NCBI GenBank assembly: GCA_009777825.1
Contig: WRLA01000007.1
Coordinates: forward strand, 1 to 64,000
DNA from: Bacteroidales bacterium
GTDB lineage: Bacteria > Bacteroidota > Bacteroidia > Bacteroidales > WRLA01
DNA: 64,000 bases
Direction of reading: 5' to 3'
The position numbers were made by a program, and so were the translations under genes. The notes under the pieces were generated by a model. It had not been told where the DNA came from. It saw only the letters and a list, made by a program, of their open reading frames with translations, and searched no databases. Positions within the stretch are counted from its first letter, which is position 1. Each line of letters starts with the position of its first letter. Shown here in pieces: positions 41,634 to 50,705 of the stretch.

Positions 41634-43556
41634 TTATTTTTTCGTTATCTTCCTCGTTATAACACCTTCGCTGGTTTTAATATTGATGAAGTAAACCGCG
41701 GTGGGCAAATGGAAGATGTCGAATGTGGTTTGGCGGGTCTCAAAGACCATTTTGCCGCTCATGTCGAATAATTGAATCTTTTCGACGTCGGCTCCCACAT
41801 TCTGAATAACGACTTTTCCGTCAGTCGGGTTGGGATAGATGTAGGCGGTTGTTGACATCTCTTCTATCCTTTCCGGCGTTCCCGTCAGTGTTATTTCATA
41901 TTCTAAGGTGTCTTTGGCAAAAGTCGGAAAATAGGCATTAGTCATCCTGCAACGCAAATATTTTCCGGTAAGATCTTGTTGGATAGGTTTAAAGAGTCCA
42001 TCTTCTCCTGATAAGTCAACCCACAACTCCTTATCTTTTTTACCCTCTTTCCAGAATATGCGCCAGTGAAATTTAGTAATAGAATTGACAATCATGTATT
42101 CTGCAGTCAGGTCTATGTTTTCTTTATAATCTACCACACCGCCGAAACACATTTTTTGAGGACTATAAATGAATGTTTGCATAATAGTATCGGTGTTTAA
42201 CACTAATTGAGAAAACAGCATACGGTTCTTTGAGCAATTCAAATATTCCAAGGGACAATTTTCAATAGAACTCCGCAACTCTTCCAATAAATTATCGGAG
42301 CAATTCAACTCTGTAAGTTCTATATTTTGTTTAAGATCTATGGTCTCAATATTATTTGTGGCAAAATTCAACGTTTGCAGTTTGGTATTTTTTGTAACAT
42401 CCAATCTCGTAAGAGAATTTTCCGAACAATCAAAGTCAATCAAATTCACGACGTTACCTATTTCAAGGGTCAGAATTTGGTTCGTACCACAATAGAGCGT
42501 CGTTAATTTGGTGTTTTTCGAAACATCCAATCCTGATAGCCAGTTATGAGAGCAATCGAGTTCAATCAAATCAACGGCTTTATTTACGTTAATCGTGGAA
42601 ATTTGGTTATTATTACAGTAGAATGTCGTCAATTTGGCGTGTTTTGAAACGTCTAACTCCATCAGCAAATTGTACGAACAGTCCAGTTCAACCAAATCAA
42701 CGGCTTCGCTGACATCAAGCGCACCAATTTTATTGTTGCTGCAATTTAAGAATACGAGATTCGTATTCCCACTGATGTCTAATGCCGACAATTTATTGCC
42801 GCTGCAGTTCAACGATGTTAAAAGAGGATTGTCGCTGATATTCAAGTTGACAAGGCTATGAATCTCGGAAGCCTTAAAATCTGTCAGGTGATTGTTCTCA
42901 CAGCGAACGTTCGACAGATTCGGATTGCTGTTTACGTCGAGCAGCGTTATTTGATTGTCATTGCAATAGAGCATCGTTAATCCGGGACATTGGCTTACGT
43001 CCAAATCTGCTATGGCGTTTTTTGAACAGTCCAAACTCACCAATTTCACATTAGTGGTTAAATCTAAAGTTGTTACATTAGTCTTCTGACAGTACAACGT
43101 CAACAAAGCCCCTGCACCGGTTACATTGATCGATTGCAACGGGTTGTTATCGCAAGCGAGGTGATTTAAGTAGGCATTTGCGCTTACGTCAATGACAGTA
43201 AGTTTGTTGTCGTAGCAATGGAGCGTCTCCAAGTGTGTCCATTTTGCGCCGTTCAACTGTCCGGCAACACCCTTGTCGCCACATTCGATTTTGGCTATAC
43301 GATAATAATTATCCTCGTATAATTTCCATGTAAATCCCGTTGCTTTGGGAATCCAGGCGTCGCTGCCATTCCAATTTAGCGTGTCGCTAAGTTGCAATCC
43401 GAGACACTCGGCATTGATTTTTCCTGTTACACCCGACGGCTGACGAAGAAAAATGCGCATTCCTTCCTTGTCGTCCGGATGGTAGGTAAAACTTTGCCCC
43501 ACTGCGTAAAAGCCCGTGAGTATCAACACAATAACAAACATAAAAAGTTTCTTCAT
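41634..43556 (-). CDS. leucine-rich-repeat protein with T9SS C-terminal domain
   Basis: A 640-residue secreted protein with a signal peptide at 1-20. Residues 100-450 form about 16 leucine-rich repeats with a 21-residue period of the type LDVSKNTKLTTLYCGTNQI, with a recurring Cys in each strand. A linker domain (about 470-550) follows, and a type A CTD ends the protein (AYIYPNPTDGKVVIQNV, LFDMSGKMVFE, ITRKITKK). The architecture suits surface adhesion or protein binding; the ligand is unknown. A -7 box lies at 43599-43606. Confidence 0.88.
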   Translation of the reverse strand: MKKLFMFVIVLILTGFYAVGQSFTYHPDDKEGMRIFLRQPSGVTGKINAECLGLQLSDTLNWNGSDAWIPKATGFTWKLYEDNYYRIAKIECGDKGVAGQLNGAKWTHLETLHCYDNKLTVIDVSANAYLNHLACDNNPLQSINVTGAGALLTLYCQKTNVTTLDLTTNVKLVSLDCSKNAIADLDVSQCPGLTMLYCNDNQITLLDVNSNPNLSNVRCENNHLTDFKASEIHSLVNLNISDNPLLTSLNCSGNKLSALDISGNTNLVFLNCSNNKIGALDVSEAVDLVELDCSYNLLMELDVSKHAKLTTFYCNNNQISTINVNKAVDLIELDCSHNWLSGLDVSKNTKLTTLYCGTNQILTLEIGNVVNLIDFDCSENSLTRLDVTKNTKLQTLNFATNNIETIDLKQNIELTELNCSDNLLEELRSSIENCPLEYLNCSKNRMLFSQLVLNTDTIMQTFIYSPQKMCFGGVVDYKENIDLTAEYMIVNSITKFHWRIFWKEGKKDKELWVDLSGEDGLFKPIQQDLTGKYLRCRMTNAYFPTFAKDTLEYEITLTGTPERIEEMSTTAYIYPNPTDGKVVIQNVGADVEKIQLFDMSGKMVFETRQTTFDIFHLPTAVYFINIKTSEGVITRKITKK

Positions 43557-43661
43557 AACTAAATATTTTTAAAATTTATATTCAACAAAAACTGTTAGCA
43601 AAAGTACAACTTTTTTTTAAAATAAAAACAAAAAAAAAATTTTTTTTTAGGTTGGGGAAAT

Positions 43662-44012
43662 TTATTTCTTAATCAGTGCCTTCACCGGATTGAAAAACCG
43701 CTCAATCAGCCGCAGATCCTCCGTGATGATTTTGTCGGTGTTTGGGCGCTCTCCTCCGACACGATGCTCAGGAAGGCTTCGCCGACGGTGATGTGCTGGT
43801 TCTTCTGCCACGGTTGGGTCATGGAGACCTTGCCGGCGTCGGCGCTTTTGAAGACGTATTGCAGTTCCCACTGATTAATCTGCGATTGCAACGCTTCATA
43901 AGCGCCTGATAACGAAGATAAAAGTTCTTTCTCCTTCTCGTCGGATTGCTGTTGGAGGTCGAAGATATTTTGCTCGTACTGCGCGATGGTGAGCGCGATG
44001 TTAGAGAAATGT
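43662..44012 (-). pseudogene. HlyD-family membrane fusion protein remnant
   Basis: Minus-strand pieces of an HlyD-type adaptor. A coiled-coil part (YEQNIFDLQQQSDEKEKELL) leads into the lipoyl/beta-barrel part INQWELQYVFKSADAGKVSM, then KNQHITVGEAFLSIV. A frameshift near 43745 moves the C-terminal piece (EDLRLIERFFNPVKALIKK) into another frame. The N-terminal membrane helix and half of the hairpin are missing. The partner ABC transporter is absent. Dead gene. Confidence 0.62.
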
Positions 44013-44052
44013 TAATACAATGCGTTGATATTCAGATTTTTTAAGAGAGCAG

Positions 44053-44166
44053 TTGCCGGGCATTGTCGTAAGAACGCCCATCGAAGAAGTCATAGACGCC
44101 GAAAAACTGCCCATCTGTCGAAACCACATTGAGAGCGGCACAACAGAACGCGTTGCCGGAAGATAG
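44053..44166 (+). pseudogene. unidentified 37-residue C-terminal fragment
   Basis: An open stretch ending in TAG reads PIEEVIDAEKLPICRNHIES, then GTTERVAGR. It has protein-like composition but no start, promoter or recognised family. It lies between HlyD debris and the acyl-CoA synthetase gene, so it is probably another broken gene. Confidence 0.3.
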
Positions 44167-44208
44167 GATTTTTTTCGGCGGAAGTTGTTTTACGGTGGCG
44201 GAAGTGGT

Positions 44209-45999
44209 TTAAGAGAGTCCCACGCCACCACCGTTACCGAACATTTTCCGGATATTTTTCTTATAGATATCTTTCACCAAATTTCGTTTTACTTTCAATG
44301 TCGGCGTGAGAATGTCGGTCAGTTGCGACCATTCGTCGGGGATGAGGTCGAATTTCTTAATCTGTTCAGTATCAGCGAAGAACTCGTTATACCTGTTGAC
44401 CTCTTTGGCAAAGCGTTTGATGACGTCGGGATTTTTCACAATGGCTTCGGGTGTTGTGAAGATGATGTCGTGGTTGGCGCACCATGTAGTCAGGAAAGCA
44501 AAGTCGGGTGAGATGAGCGCCGCCGCGAATTTCTCACCTTCGCCGACCACCACGATGTTTTCGATGAATGGTGATTCCGAGAATTTCTCTTCGATGAGTT
44601 GCGGATTGATATACTTCCCGAACGACGTTTTGAAGAGGCTTTTCAGTCGTCCGGTGAGGATAATTTGACCTTTTTCGTTGATATGTCCGAGGTCGCCGGT
44701 ATGGAGCCATCCGTCGCTGTCTATGACGGATCGTGTCAATTCTTCGTCCTTATAATAGCCAATCATGACGTTGTGTCCGCGACAGCATACTTCGCCGTTT
44801 TCGGCAATTTTCACCTCTGTTCCGAGCAACGGGAACCCTACGGTTCCGGCTTCGCGTCCGTTTTTCTCACGGCAACTTACTGCCAGCACGGGGGAGGTTT
44901 CGCTTAGTCCGTATCCTTCATAGATGGGCATCCCGATGGCAGAGAAAAACGAAGCCAACCGTGGCTGAATGCTGGCGCCGCCCGAAACGATAATGTCGAA
45001 ATTGCCGCCGATGTTTTTTCGTATCTTCTTGTAAACCAGGATGTCGGCTATCTTATGTTTGAAATTGTACCACCATGTTCGGTCGTGGTCTTGGATTTTA
45101 TATACCAACGCCAAGGCGACCGCCCAGCGGAAGAGGTTTTTCTTCAACGCCGGCAGATTGTTGCTCGAAATATAGATTTTGTCATAGATTTTTTCCAACA
45201 TGCGAGGCACGGTGGTCATCATCGTCGGCTTGACCTCTTTGAGGTTTTCGGCGATAGTGCCCAGATTCTGAGCGTAATAGAGCGACATCCCAAGATATTG
45301 ATAGAGAAAGACCATCATTCTTTCATACGCATGGCACAGAGGCAGAAAACTTAAAGCGATGTTCGACCATTTTGCCGGTATTCTTTCTAAACTAAGAATC
45401 TGATTTACAATGTTACTGTGCGACAGCATGACACCCTTAGGCGTGCCGGTCGTTCCCGACGTATATATAATGGTAGCGCAGTCGGAGGTTTTCACCTGCG
45501 ACTTCCTTTTTTCCAACTCCTCCGCATGAGGTTTCGTTTTGCCGAGTTCGAGCAACTGTTGGAAATAGGGGAATTTTTTGCGGTCAATAAAAGTGTAAAT
45601 GTGCTTTGTTACGGTAAGTTTGGACAAGATATTTTCTATCTTTTCCATCACCTCGCCACCTTCCAAGATGATCATTTTCGCCTCGCAGTGGTTTAAAATG
45701 TATAAATAATCCGCCTCCGTGATGGTCGGATAGATAGGAACGGTAACGGCGCCTATCTGCATGATAGCCATATCCAACATGTTCCATTCGGGGCGGTTGT
45801 TGGCGATGATAGCAACTTTGTCGTCGGGCGCAATACCCAACTCTATCATCGCGTAACTGAGGTCTGTAACGGCGTCAATATACTCTTGCAACGAATATTT
45901 CTGCCACTCTTTGCCCTGCTTTCCGGCTAAGGCAACTTCCTGATTTGGAAATTTTTCTTGATAATTTTCTAAAATATCAAATAATCTACTGATTTTCAT
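44209..45999 (-). CDS. long-chain acyl-CoA synthetase (AMP-forming)
   Basis: A 596-residue adenylate-forming enzyme. The AMP-binding P-loop is IIYTSGTTGTPKGVMLSHSN. GYGLSETSP and DGWLHTGDLGHINEKGQI are further family motifs, with the C-terminal lysine region at GRLKSLFKTSFGKYINPQ. It activates fatty acids to acyl-CoA at the inner membrane for lipid synthesis or degradation. Minus-strand -7 box TATCTTTG at 46034-46041. Confidence 0.92.
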   Translation of the reverse strand: MKISRLFDILENYQEKFPNQEVALAGKQGKEWQKYSLQEYIDAVTDLSYAMIELGIAPDDKVAIIANNRPEWNMLDMAIMQIGAVTVPIYPTITEADYLYILNHCEAKMIILEGGEVMEKIENILSKLTVTKHIYTFIDRKKFPYFQQLLELGKTKPHAEELEKRKSQVKTSDCATIIYTSGTTGTPKGVMLSHSNIVNQILSLERIPAKWSNIALSFLPLCHAYERMMVFLYQYLGMSLYYAQNLGTIAENLKEVKPTMMTTVPRMLEKIYDKIYISSNNLPALKKNLFRWAVALALVYKIQDHDRTWWYNFKHKIADILVYKKIRKNIGGNFDIIVSGGASIQPRLASFFSAIGMPIYEGYGLSETSPVLAVSCREKNGREAGTVGFPLLGTEVKIAENGEVCCRGHNVMIGYYKDEELTRSVIDSDGWLHTGDLGHINEKGQIILTGRLKSLFKTSFGKYINPQLIEEKFSESPFIENIVVVGEGEKFAAALISPDFAFLTTWCANHDIIFTTPEAIVKNPDVIKRFAKEVNRYNEFFADTEQIKKFDLIPDEWSQLTDILTPTLKVKRNLVKDIYKKNIRKMFGNGGGVGLS

Positions 46000-46107
46000 A
46001 GGTTTTTATTTTTAATCGTAAAAAAATAGATTGCAAAGATACATATTTTTTCGGTTAAGAAAAAGTTTGAGGCTCTATTATTTTTATTTTTTAACGCAAA
46101 GTGGTTA

Positions 46108-47040
46108 TCAATTACCAAACGTCGGTCGCACCCATGCGTCGGGGTAGCCGAGGTTTCGGATCTCTTTGCAGCGGGTGTCGGCTTCTTCGCGGGTGGCGAA
46201 GTCGCCCGACAGGTAGTGGTACAGTCCGTCTGCCATGCGGTATTTTTTCAGGTTGGGGATGTTGCTGAAATCGCTCACGGGGCTATCTTTTTCCGAAGTC
46301 AGAACTTGCACTGTGAACGATGTTATCTTTTCGGGAATCGCTTCCACCGGAGTGCCGATAGGCATGTTTCTTGATTTGTTGTACGTGTTCAATTCTTGCA
46401 GCAGGTGGATTATCTCGTTGGTTTTTGTTTCTAACAGTTGTGCGGTGCCTTCGTAGTTCGTTTTGTAAAAGGCTATTTCGTTGAGGAGTGAATCTCTGCC
46501 GGCGGTTTTGAGGCTTCGTTGTTGGTCGGCGTACCCTTTTTCATCTTCACAGCGTTGTATCTGCAAGTTCAGGTCGTCGTAGGCGAAGCGTTGTTCTTTG
46601 ATTTCGAGGTCTAAAAATCGTTGATAATGTTTAAAGTGCCGGATAGCGGTTTCGGGCATGTTGTTCCTGAAATAGGCGATTCCCAGATAATAGTAGGCTT
46701 TTGCGGGCGCTTTATCGGATGTAGCGGTGTTTTTGTAGTACAGTGTTACATTTTTTGTCGCGGTCGAGCGTGTCAAATAGTAGATGCAACTGTCGTACAT
46801 GGAGGAAGTGTAGTAGTAACACATTCCGACGCAATAGTTCCAGTTAGAATTGTCGGGATACGCCTGCTGTAAGGATAAAAAATGAGGCAACGCCAAATGA
46901 TAACGCTCTTTTTTAAAATGTTTTTTCCCTTCTTTGAAGATCTTTTGCTCTTCAAAATTCACGGCATACGAAACATTTACAAAACTGATAATCAAAACAG
47001 TAAGAACAAATAGAGCCTTTTTAACAGATATTTTCGTCAT
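46108..47040 (-). CDS. secreted TPR protein with C-terminal SPOR-like domain
   Basis: 310 residues from the ATG at 47040 (MTKISVKKALFVLTVLIISF); the ATG at 47064 is only about 6 nt from the predicted transcript start. A signal peptide ends near SYAVNFEE. Residues 25-170 hold three or four tetratricopeptide units (HFLSLQQAYPDNSNWNYCVG, KAYYYLGIAYFRNNMPETAI). The C-terminal 70 residues (ITSFTVQVLTSEKDSP to YPDAWVRP) fit a SPOR domain. Probably a periplasmic, peptidoglycan-associated scaffold; partner unknown. Confidence 0.75.
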   Translation of the reverse strand: MTKISVKKALFVLTVLIISFVNVSYAVNFEEQKIFKEGKKHFKKERYHLALPHFLSLQQAYPDNSNWNYCVGMCYYYTSSMYDSCIYYLTRSTATKNVTLYYKNTATSDKAPAKAYYYLGIAYFRNNMPETAIRHFKHYQRFLDLEIKEQRFAYDDLNLQIQRCEDEKGYADQQRSLKTAGRDSLLNEIAFYKTNYEGTAQLLETKTNEIIHLLQELNTYNKSRNMPIGTPVEAIPEKITSFTVQVLTSEKDSPVSDFSNIPNLKKYRMADGLYHYLSGDFATREEADTRCKEIRNLGYPDAWVRPTFGN

Positions 47041-47078
47041 AATTTTTATTAAAACATTTAACATTTATAAAATGGGGG

Positions 47079-47124
47079 CAAAGATACGGAAATTTTTATA
47101 TTTTGCGGAAAATTATTAATTTTG
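47079..47124. promoter_or_regulatory. divergent -7 elements for the TPR-SPOR and agmatinase-family genes
   Basis: TATCTTTG on the minus strand (47079-47086) and TAATTTTG on the plus strand (47117-47124), only 30 bp apart. They decide the starts at 47040 and 47161, each with a leader of about 30 nt. Confidence 0.55.
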
Positions 47125-47160
47125 CGGACACTTATGTTAAATGGGCTAAATATTTCAAAT

Positions 47161-48183
47161 ATGGTTTCTGATATTCACAATTTTGACCCTACCGCTGTAG
47201 CGGTGCCGAACGGCAACTTTTTCGCTTTTCCATACAGTGTGGAAGATGCTGATATTGTGTTGGTTGCGGTTCCTTGGGACGTTACGACGTCGTTCCGGGC
47301 TGGGACGGCATTAGGTCCGAAAGCCATCATTGCGGCGTCGGGACAGATGGACTTGTTCGATTTTAAAATTCCGGACGCATGGAAATTGAAAATCGCAACA
47401 TCGCCTTACAGCGCTGAGTTGGAAGAACATAGCGCGGACTTGCGGGTGATTGCCGAAAAAATCATCCAAGCGCAGGAAAAAGGCGAAACGGTGGACATGG
47501 CGACGGAACTCGCGATGGTGAATAAAGCGTGCGAAAGCCTCAACAAGTTGGTTTACCGTAAGACGACGGCGTTGCTGGAGCAGAAAAAGTTGGTCGGCGT
47601 TGTCGGTGGCGAACACAGCGTTCCGTTGGGTTTCATTCAGGCATTGGGCGATTATCATCACAATTTCGGCATTTTGCATATTGATGCGCATGCCGACTTG
47701 CGACAAGGTTACGAAGGGTTTGACTATTCTCACGCTTCTATCATGTATCACGCAAGTCGTTGTAAATCAGTGTCAAAAATCGTTCAAGTCGCTGTTCGTG
47801 ATGTCGGACATCACGAGGTTGAATACGCTGCCTCGCATCCATCTATCAAACAGTTTCCCGATGTCGTTTTAAAGGAAAACATCTTTAAAGGCTTTACGTG
47901 GCAGCAACAATGCGAACAAATCGTGTCGGAACTTCCTGATAAAGTGTATGTTAGTTTTGACGTTGACGGTTTATTGCCGTCGCTCTGTCCTGCAACGGGA
48001 ACGCCCGTCCCCGGCGGATTGTCGTTCGACCAAGCGATGTTCCTCATCGAAACGCTCTGCCGGTCGGGAAAAACCATCATCGGTTTCGACCTCTGCGAGA
48101 CCGCTCCCGACGAGTATGACGCCATCATCGGAGCCAATGTGCTGTTCCGGTTAGCGCTATTCATGTATCAATCGAATCGGTAA
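47161..48183 (+). CDS. agmatinase/arginase-family ureohydrolase
   Basis: 340 residues from ATG 47161 (MVSDIHNFDPTAV); ATG 47134 is the alternative but would leave almost no leader. Manganese-site motifs: GGEHSV, HIDAHADLR and SFDVDGLLPSLCPATGTPVP. The enzyme hydrolyses a guanidino compound to urea and an amine; which one (agmatine, arginine or formimidoylglutamate) cannot be told here. It is followed 17 bp later by a symporter gene, which may bring in or export a related compound. Confidence 0.87.
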   Translation: MVSDIHNFDPTAVAVPNGNFFAFPYSVEDADIVLVAVPWDVTTSFRAGTALGPKAIIAASGQMDLFDFKIPDAWKLKIATSPYSAELEEHSADLRVIAEKIIQAQEKGETVDMATELAMVNKACESLNKLVYRKTTALLEQKKLVGVVGGEHSVPLGFIQALGDYHHNFGILHIDAHADLRQGYEGFDYSHASIMYHASRCKSVSKIVQVAVRDVGHHEVEYAASHPSIKQFPDVVLKENIFKGFTWQQQCEQIVSELPDKVYVSFDVDGLLPSLCPATGTPVPGGLSFDQAMFLIETLCRSGKTIIGFDLCETAPDEYDAIIGANVLFRLALFMYQSNR

Positions 48184-48200
48184 AAACGGGAACGGCGCGT

Positions 48201-49172
48201 ATGAGAAAAATCGGAATTGACGGTTTTGTTGTAGCGTTGATATGCGCGGTGTTGGTAGCATGGGCTTATCCTGCGCTCGGCGTCATGACGTCGCCCGTTT
48301 CGTTGGGTCTCATCACCGACGTTGGCATCGCCGGCATCTTCTTTTTCTACGGCTTGCGCATCAATCCGGCGCAGATGCGCGTCGGCGTCTTAAACTGGAA
48401 ATTGCACATCCTGATACAGTTGACCACCTTCGTACTCTTTCCCATCTTGATTTTTTCGGCGATGCTTTTTGTTCCGGAAGCGAAAAGCAGCCTTTTGTGG
48501 GTCGGGATTTTCTACGTGGCGGCGCTTCCTTCGACGGTCTCGTCGTCGGTGTTGATGGTCTCTATAGGACGCGGCAACATCCCCGCTGCCATCTTCAACG
48601 CCTCGCTCTCCAGTATTCTGGGTGTGCTGTTGACGCCGCTGTGGATGCGCTTTTTCCTCACGCAGGCAACGCATGGCGGGATAGCGAGTTTCAACGACAT
48701 TCTGTTGCGTTTGCTGTGGCAAATTGTGTTGCCGTTGACGGTGGGATTTCTGCTTCATCGAATCCTGTCGAACTTTGCTGAAAAATATAAAAACTATCTT
48801 CGGCTTTTTGAAAAAACTGTCATCGTGCTGATTGTCTATACGGCGTTCTCCAGATCTTTCGCCGAAGGCATCTTCTTGGATTACAGTTTATGGACGATTT
48901 TCGGCGTCGCCTTCGGGATGTTGCTCCTTTTCACGGTGATTTACTGGACGCTGAAGTTAATCTGCAAACTGCTTCGTTTCTCCCTCGAAGACAGCATCAC
49001 AGCGCTCTTTTGCGGTTCCAAAAAATCATTGGTACACGGCTCGGCGATGGCGAAAGTCCTCTTTCAAAACATCGCATCTTCGGGACTGTTGCTGATGCCG
49101 ATTATGATGTATCATATTTTACAGTTAATCATTGTCGGCGTGATTGCGGTGAAATTGTCGGGAAGGAAATAA
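48201..49172 (+). CDS. bile acid:sodium symporter-like transporter (SBF-like, YfeH type)
   Basis: A 323-residue membrane protein with nine or ten hydrophobic segments. Family phrases: ITDVGIAGIFFFYGLRINPA, YVAALPSTVSSSVLMVSIGR, GNIPAAIFNASLSSILGV and FCGSKKSLVHGSAMA. This is the SBF_like branch of the BASS superfamily; the substrate is not established. Probably cotranscribed with the ureohydrolase gene. Confidence 0.88.
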   Translation: MRKIGIDGFVVALICAVLVAWAYPALGVMTSPVSLGLITDVGIAGIFFFYGLRINPAQMRVGVLNWKLHILIQLTTFVLFPILIFSAMLFVPEAKSSLLWVGIFYVAALPSTVSSSVLMVSIGRGNIPAAIFNASLSSILGVLLTPLWMRFFLTQATHGGIASFNDILLRLLWQIVLPLTVGFLLHRILSNFAEKYKNYLRLFEKTVIVLIVYTAFSRSFAEGIFLDYSLWTIFGVAFGMLLLFTVIYWTLKLICKLLRFSLEDSITALFCGSKKSLVHGSAMAKVLFQNIASSGLLLMPIMMYHILQLIIVGVIAVKLSGRK

Positions 49173-49260
49173 AATTGATACATTGCATACAACTATTTAA
49201 AAAATAATCGTACATTTGCACCACAAATATTAATAATTATTAATTTAAAATTTTAAACGT

Positions 49261-49557
49261 ATGTCAGAATTTACGAACAATGAGCAAAGCGCTCCAAATC
49301 AAACAATTATCATTAATCAGCCGCCGGCAAAAAAGAAAAATGGCTTAGGAACGGCAGGTTTTGTATTAGCCTTAATCGGCTTAGTTTTCTGTTGGCTTCC
49401 CGTGGTGAACTGGATTCTATGGGCATTGGGATTTATTTTCTCTTTAATTGGGGTCTTTAAAGCTCCGAAAGGACTTGCCATTGCCGGTCTTATCATTTCC
49501 TGTATTGGGATAATTTTGATATTAGCCGTTGTTGCAGCACTTATGGCTGCATTCTAA
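49261..49557 (+). CDS. small DUF4190-like membrane protein
   Basis: 98 residues: a hydrophilic N-terminus with PPAKKKNGLGTA, then two membrane segments (GFVLALIGLVFCWLPVVNWI and LAIAGLIISCIGIILILAVV). The Gly-rich 'G.AGF.L...G' pattern is that of DUF4190-like proteins. Own -7 box (TACATTTG, 49211-49218) and a terminator at about 49583-49617, so it is a single-gene unit. Function unknown. Confidence 0.75.
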   Translation: MSEFTNNEQSAPNQTIIINQPPAKKKNGLGTAGFVLALIGLVFCWLPVVNWILWALGFIFSLIGVFKAPKGLAIAGLIISCIGIILILAVVAALMAAF

Positions 49558-49582
49558 TCGCGAAATTAAAGGTTTTAAACGT

Positions 49583-49617
49583 AAAGAGGCTGTTTTAAAA
49601 GGCAGTCTCTTTTTTTT
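49583..49617 (+). terminator. intrinsic terminator after the DUF4190-like gene
   Basis: AAAGAGGCTG and CAGTCTCTTT form an imperfect stem around TTTTAAAAGG, followed by a T tract. Ends the small membrane-protein transcript before the MoxR gene. Confidence 0.7.
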
Positions 49618-49673
49618 AATTAAAACACCCCATTACATACTAAAACCACCCTTTCCACCGTTAAAAAGCCATT

Positions 49674-50666
49674 ATGATACAAACAGACATTAAAGAATTA
49701 AACGAGAAAGTTCAGAGAGAAAGCGAATTTATTGATCTCATTCGCTTGGAGATGGACAAGGTGATTGTCGGTCAGAAATACATGGTTGAACGTCTGCTTA
49801 TTGGACTTCTTTCCAACGGGCATATCTTGCTGGAAGGCGTTCCGGGATTGGCTAAGACGCTGGCAATTAATTCGTTGGCGCGTATTATTGATGCCAAGTT
49901 CAGCCGTATTCAGTTTACGCCCGACCTGTTGCCCGCCGACTTGATAGGAACGATGATTTATTCACAGAAAAACGAAGACTTCGTGGTACGCAGAGGTCCC
50001 ATCTTCGCCAACTTCATCCTGGCGGACGAAATCAACCGCTCACCGGCAAAGGTGCAGAGCGCCCTGCTCGAAGCCATGCAGGAGCGTCAGGTAACCATCG
50101 GACAGAACACCTTCAAACTCGAAGAGCCGTTTTTGGTCATGGCGACCCAAAACCCGATAGAACAGGAAGGAACCTACCCGTTGCCCGAAGCGCAGGTTGA
50201 CCGTTTCATGCTGAAGGTGGTCATTTCGTATCCCAAGAAAGAGGAAGAGAAACTCATCCTGCGGCAAAACATCCGCAACGAGTTTCCGCAGACAACCGCC
50301 ATCCTGAAACCCGAAGACATCCTGCGCGCCCGTGCTTTCGTGCGCGAGGTTTATTTGGACGAAAAAATCGAAAATTACATCACCGACATCGTCTTTGCCA
50401 CGCGCTATCCGAAAGAGTACAAACTCTCCCGCTTCGAAAACATGATTTCCTACGGCGGCTCGCCCCGCGCCAGCATCAGTATGGCGTTGGCGGCGAAGGC
50501 GTTTGCGTTCATCAAACGACGCGGCTACGTCATCCCCGAAGATGTGCGCGCCGTCGCCCACGACGTCCTGCGCCACCGCATCGGACTCACCTACGAAGCC
50601 GAAGCCGAAAACGTAACAACGGAAGACATTATCGTCGAGGTGCTCAATAAAATAGAAGTGCCGTAA
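49674..50666 (+). CDS. MoxR-family AAA+ ATPase
   Basis: 330 residues. Walker A LLEGVPGLAKT, Walker B FILADEINRSPAKVQSALLE, sensor-1 FLVMATQNPIEQEGTYPLPE, and the arginine-finger segment VDRFMLKV. MoxR ATPases act as chaperones that mature metal-binding or vWA proteins. It is followed 39 bp later by the usual partner, a DUF58 protein gene. In Bacteroidota the two normally start the bat aerotolerance operon. Confidence 0.93.
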   Translation: MIQTDIKELNEKVQRESEFIDLIRLEMDKVIVGQKYMVERLLIGLLSNGHILLEGVPGLAKTLAINSLARIIDAKFSRIQFTPDLLPADLIGTMIYSQKNEDFVVRRGPIFANFILADEINRSPAKVQSALLEAMQERQVTIGQNTFKLEEPFLVMATQNPIEQEGTYPLPEAQVDRFMLKVVISYPKKEEEKLILRQNIRNEFPQTTAILKPEDILRARAFVREVYLDEKIENYITDIVFATRYPKEYKLSRFENMISYGGSPRASISMALAAKAFAFIKRRGYVIPEDVRAVAHDVLRHRIGLTYEAEAENVTTEDIIVEVLNKIEVP

Positions 50667-50705
50667 AATCCAATTATTCAATTAATCACCTTTCATAATT
50701 GTTCC

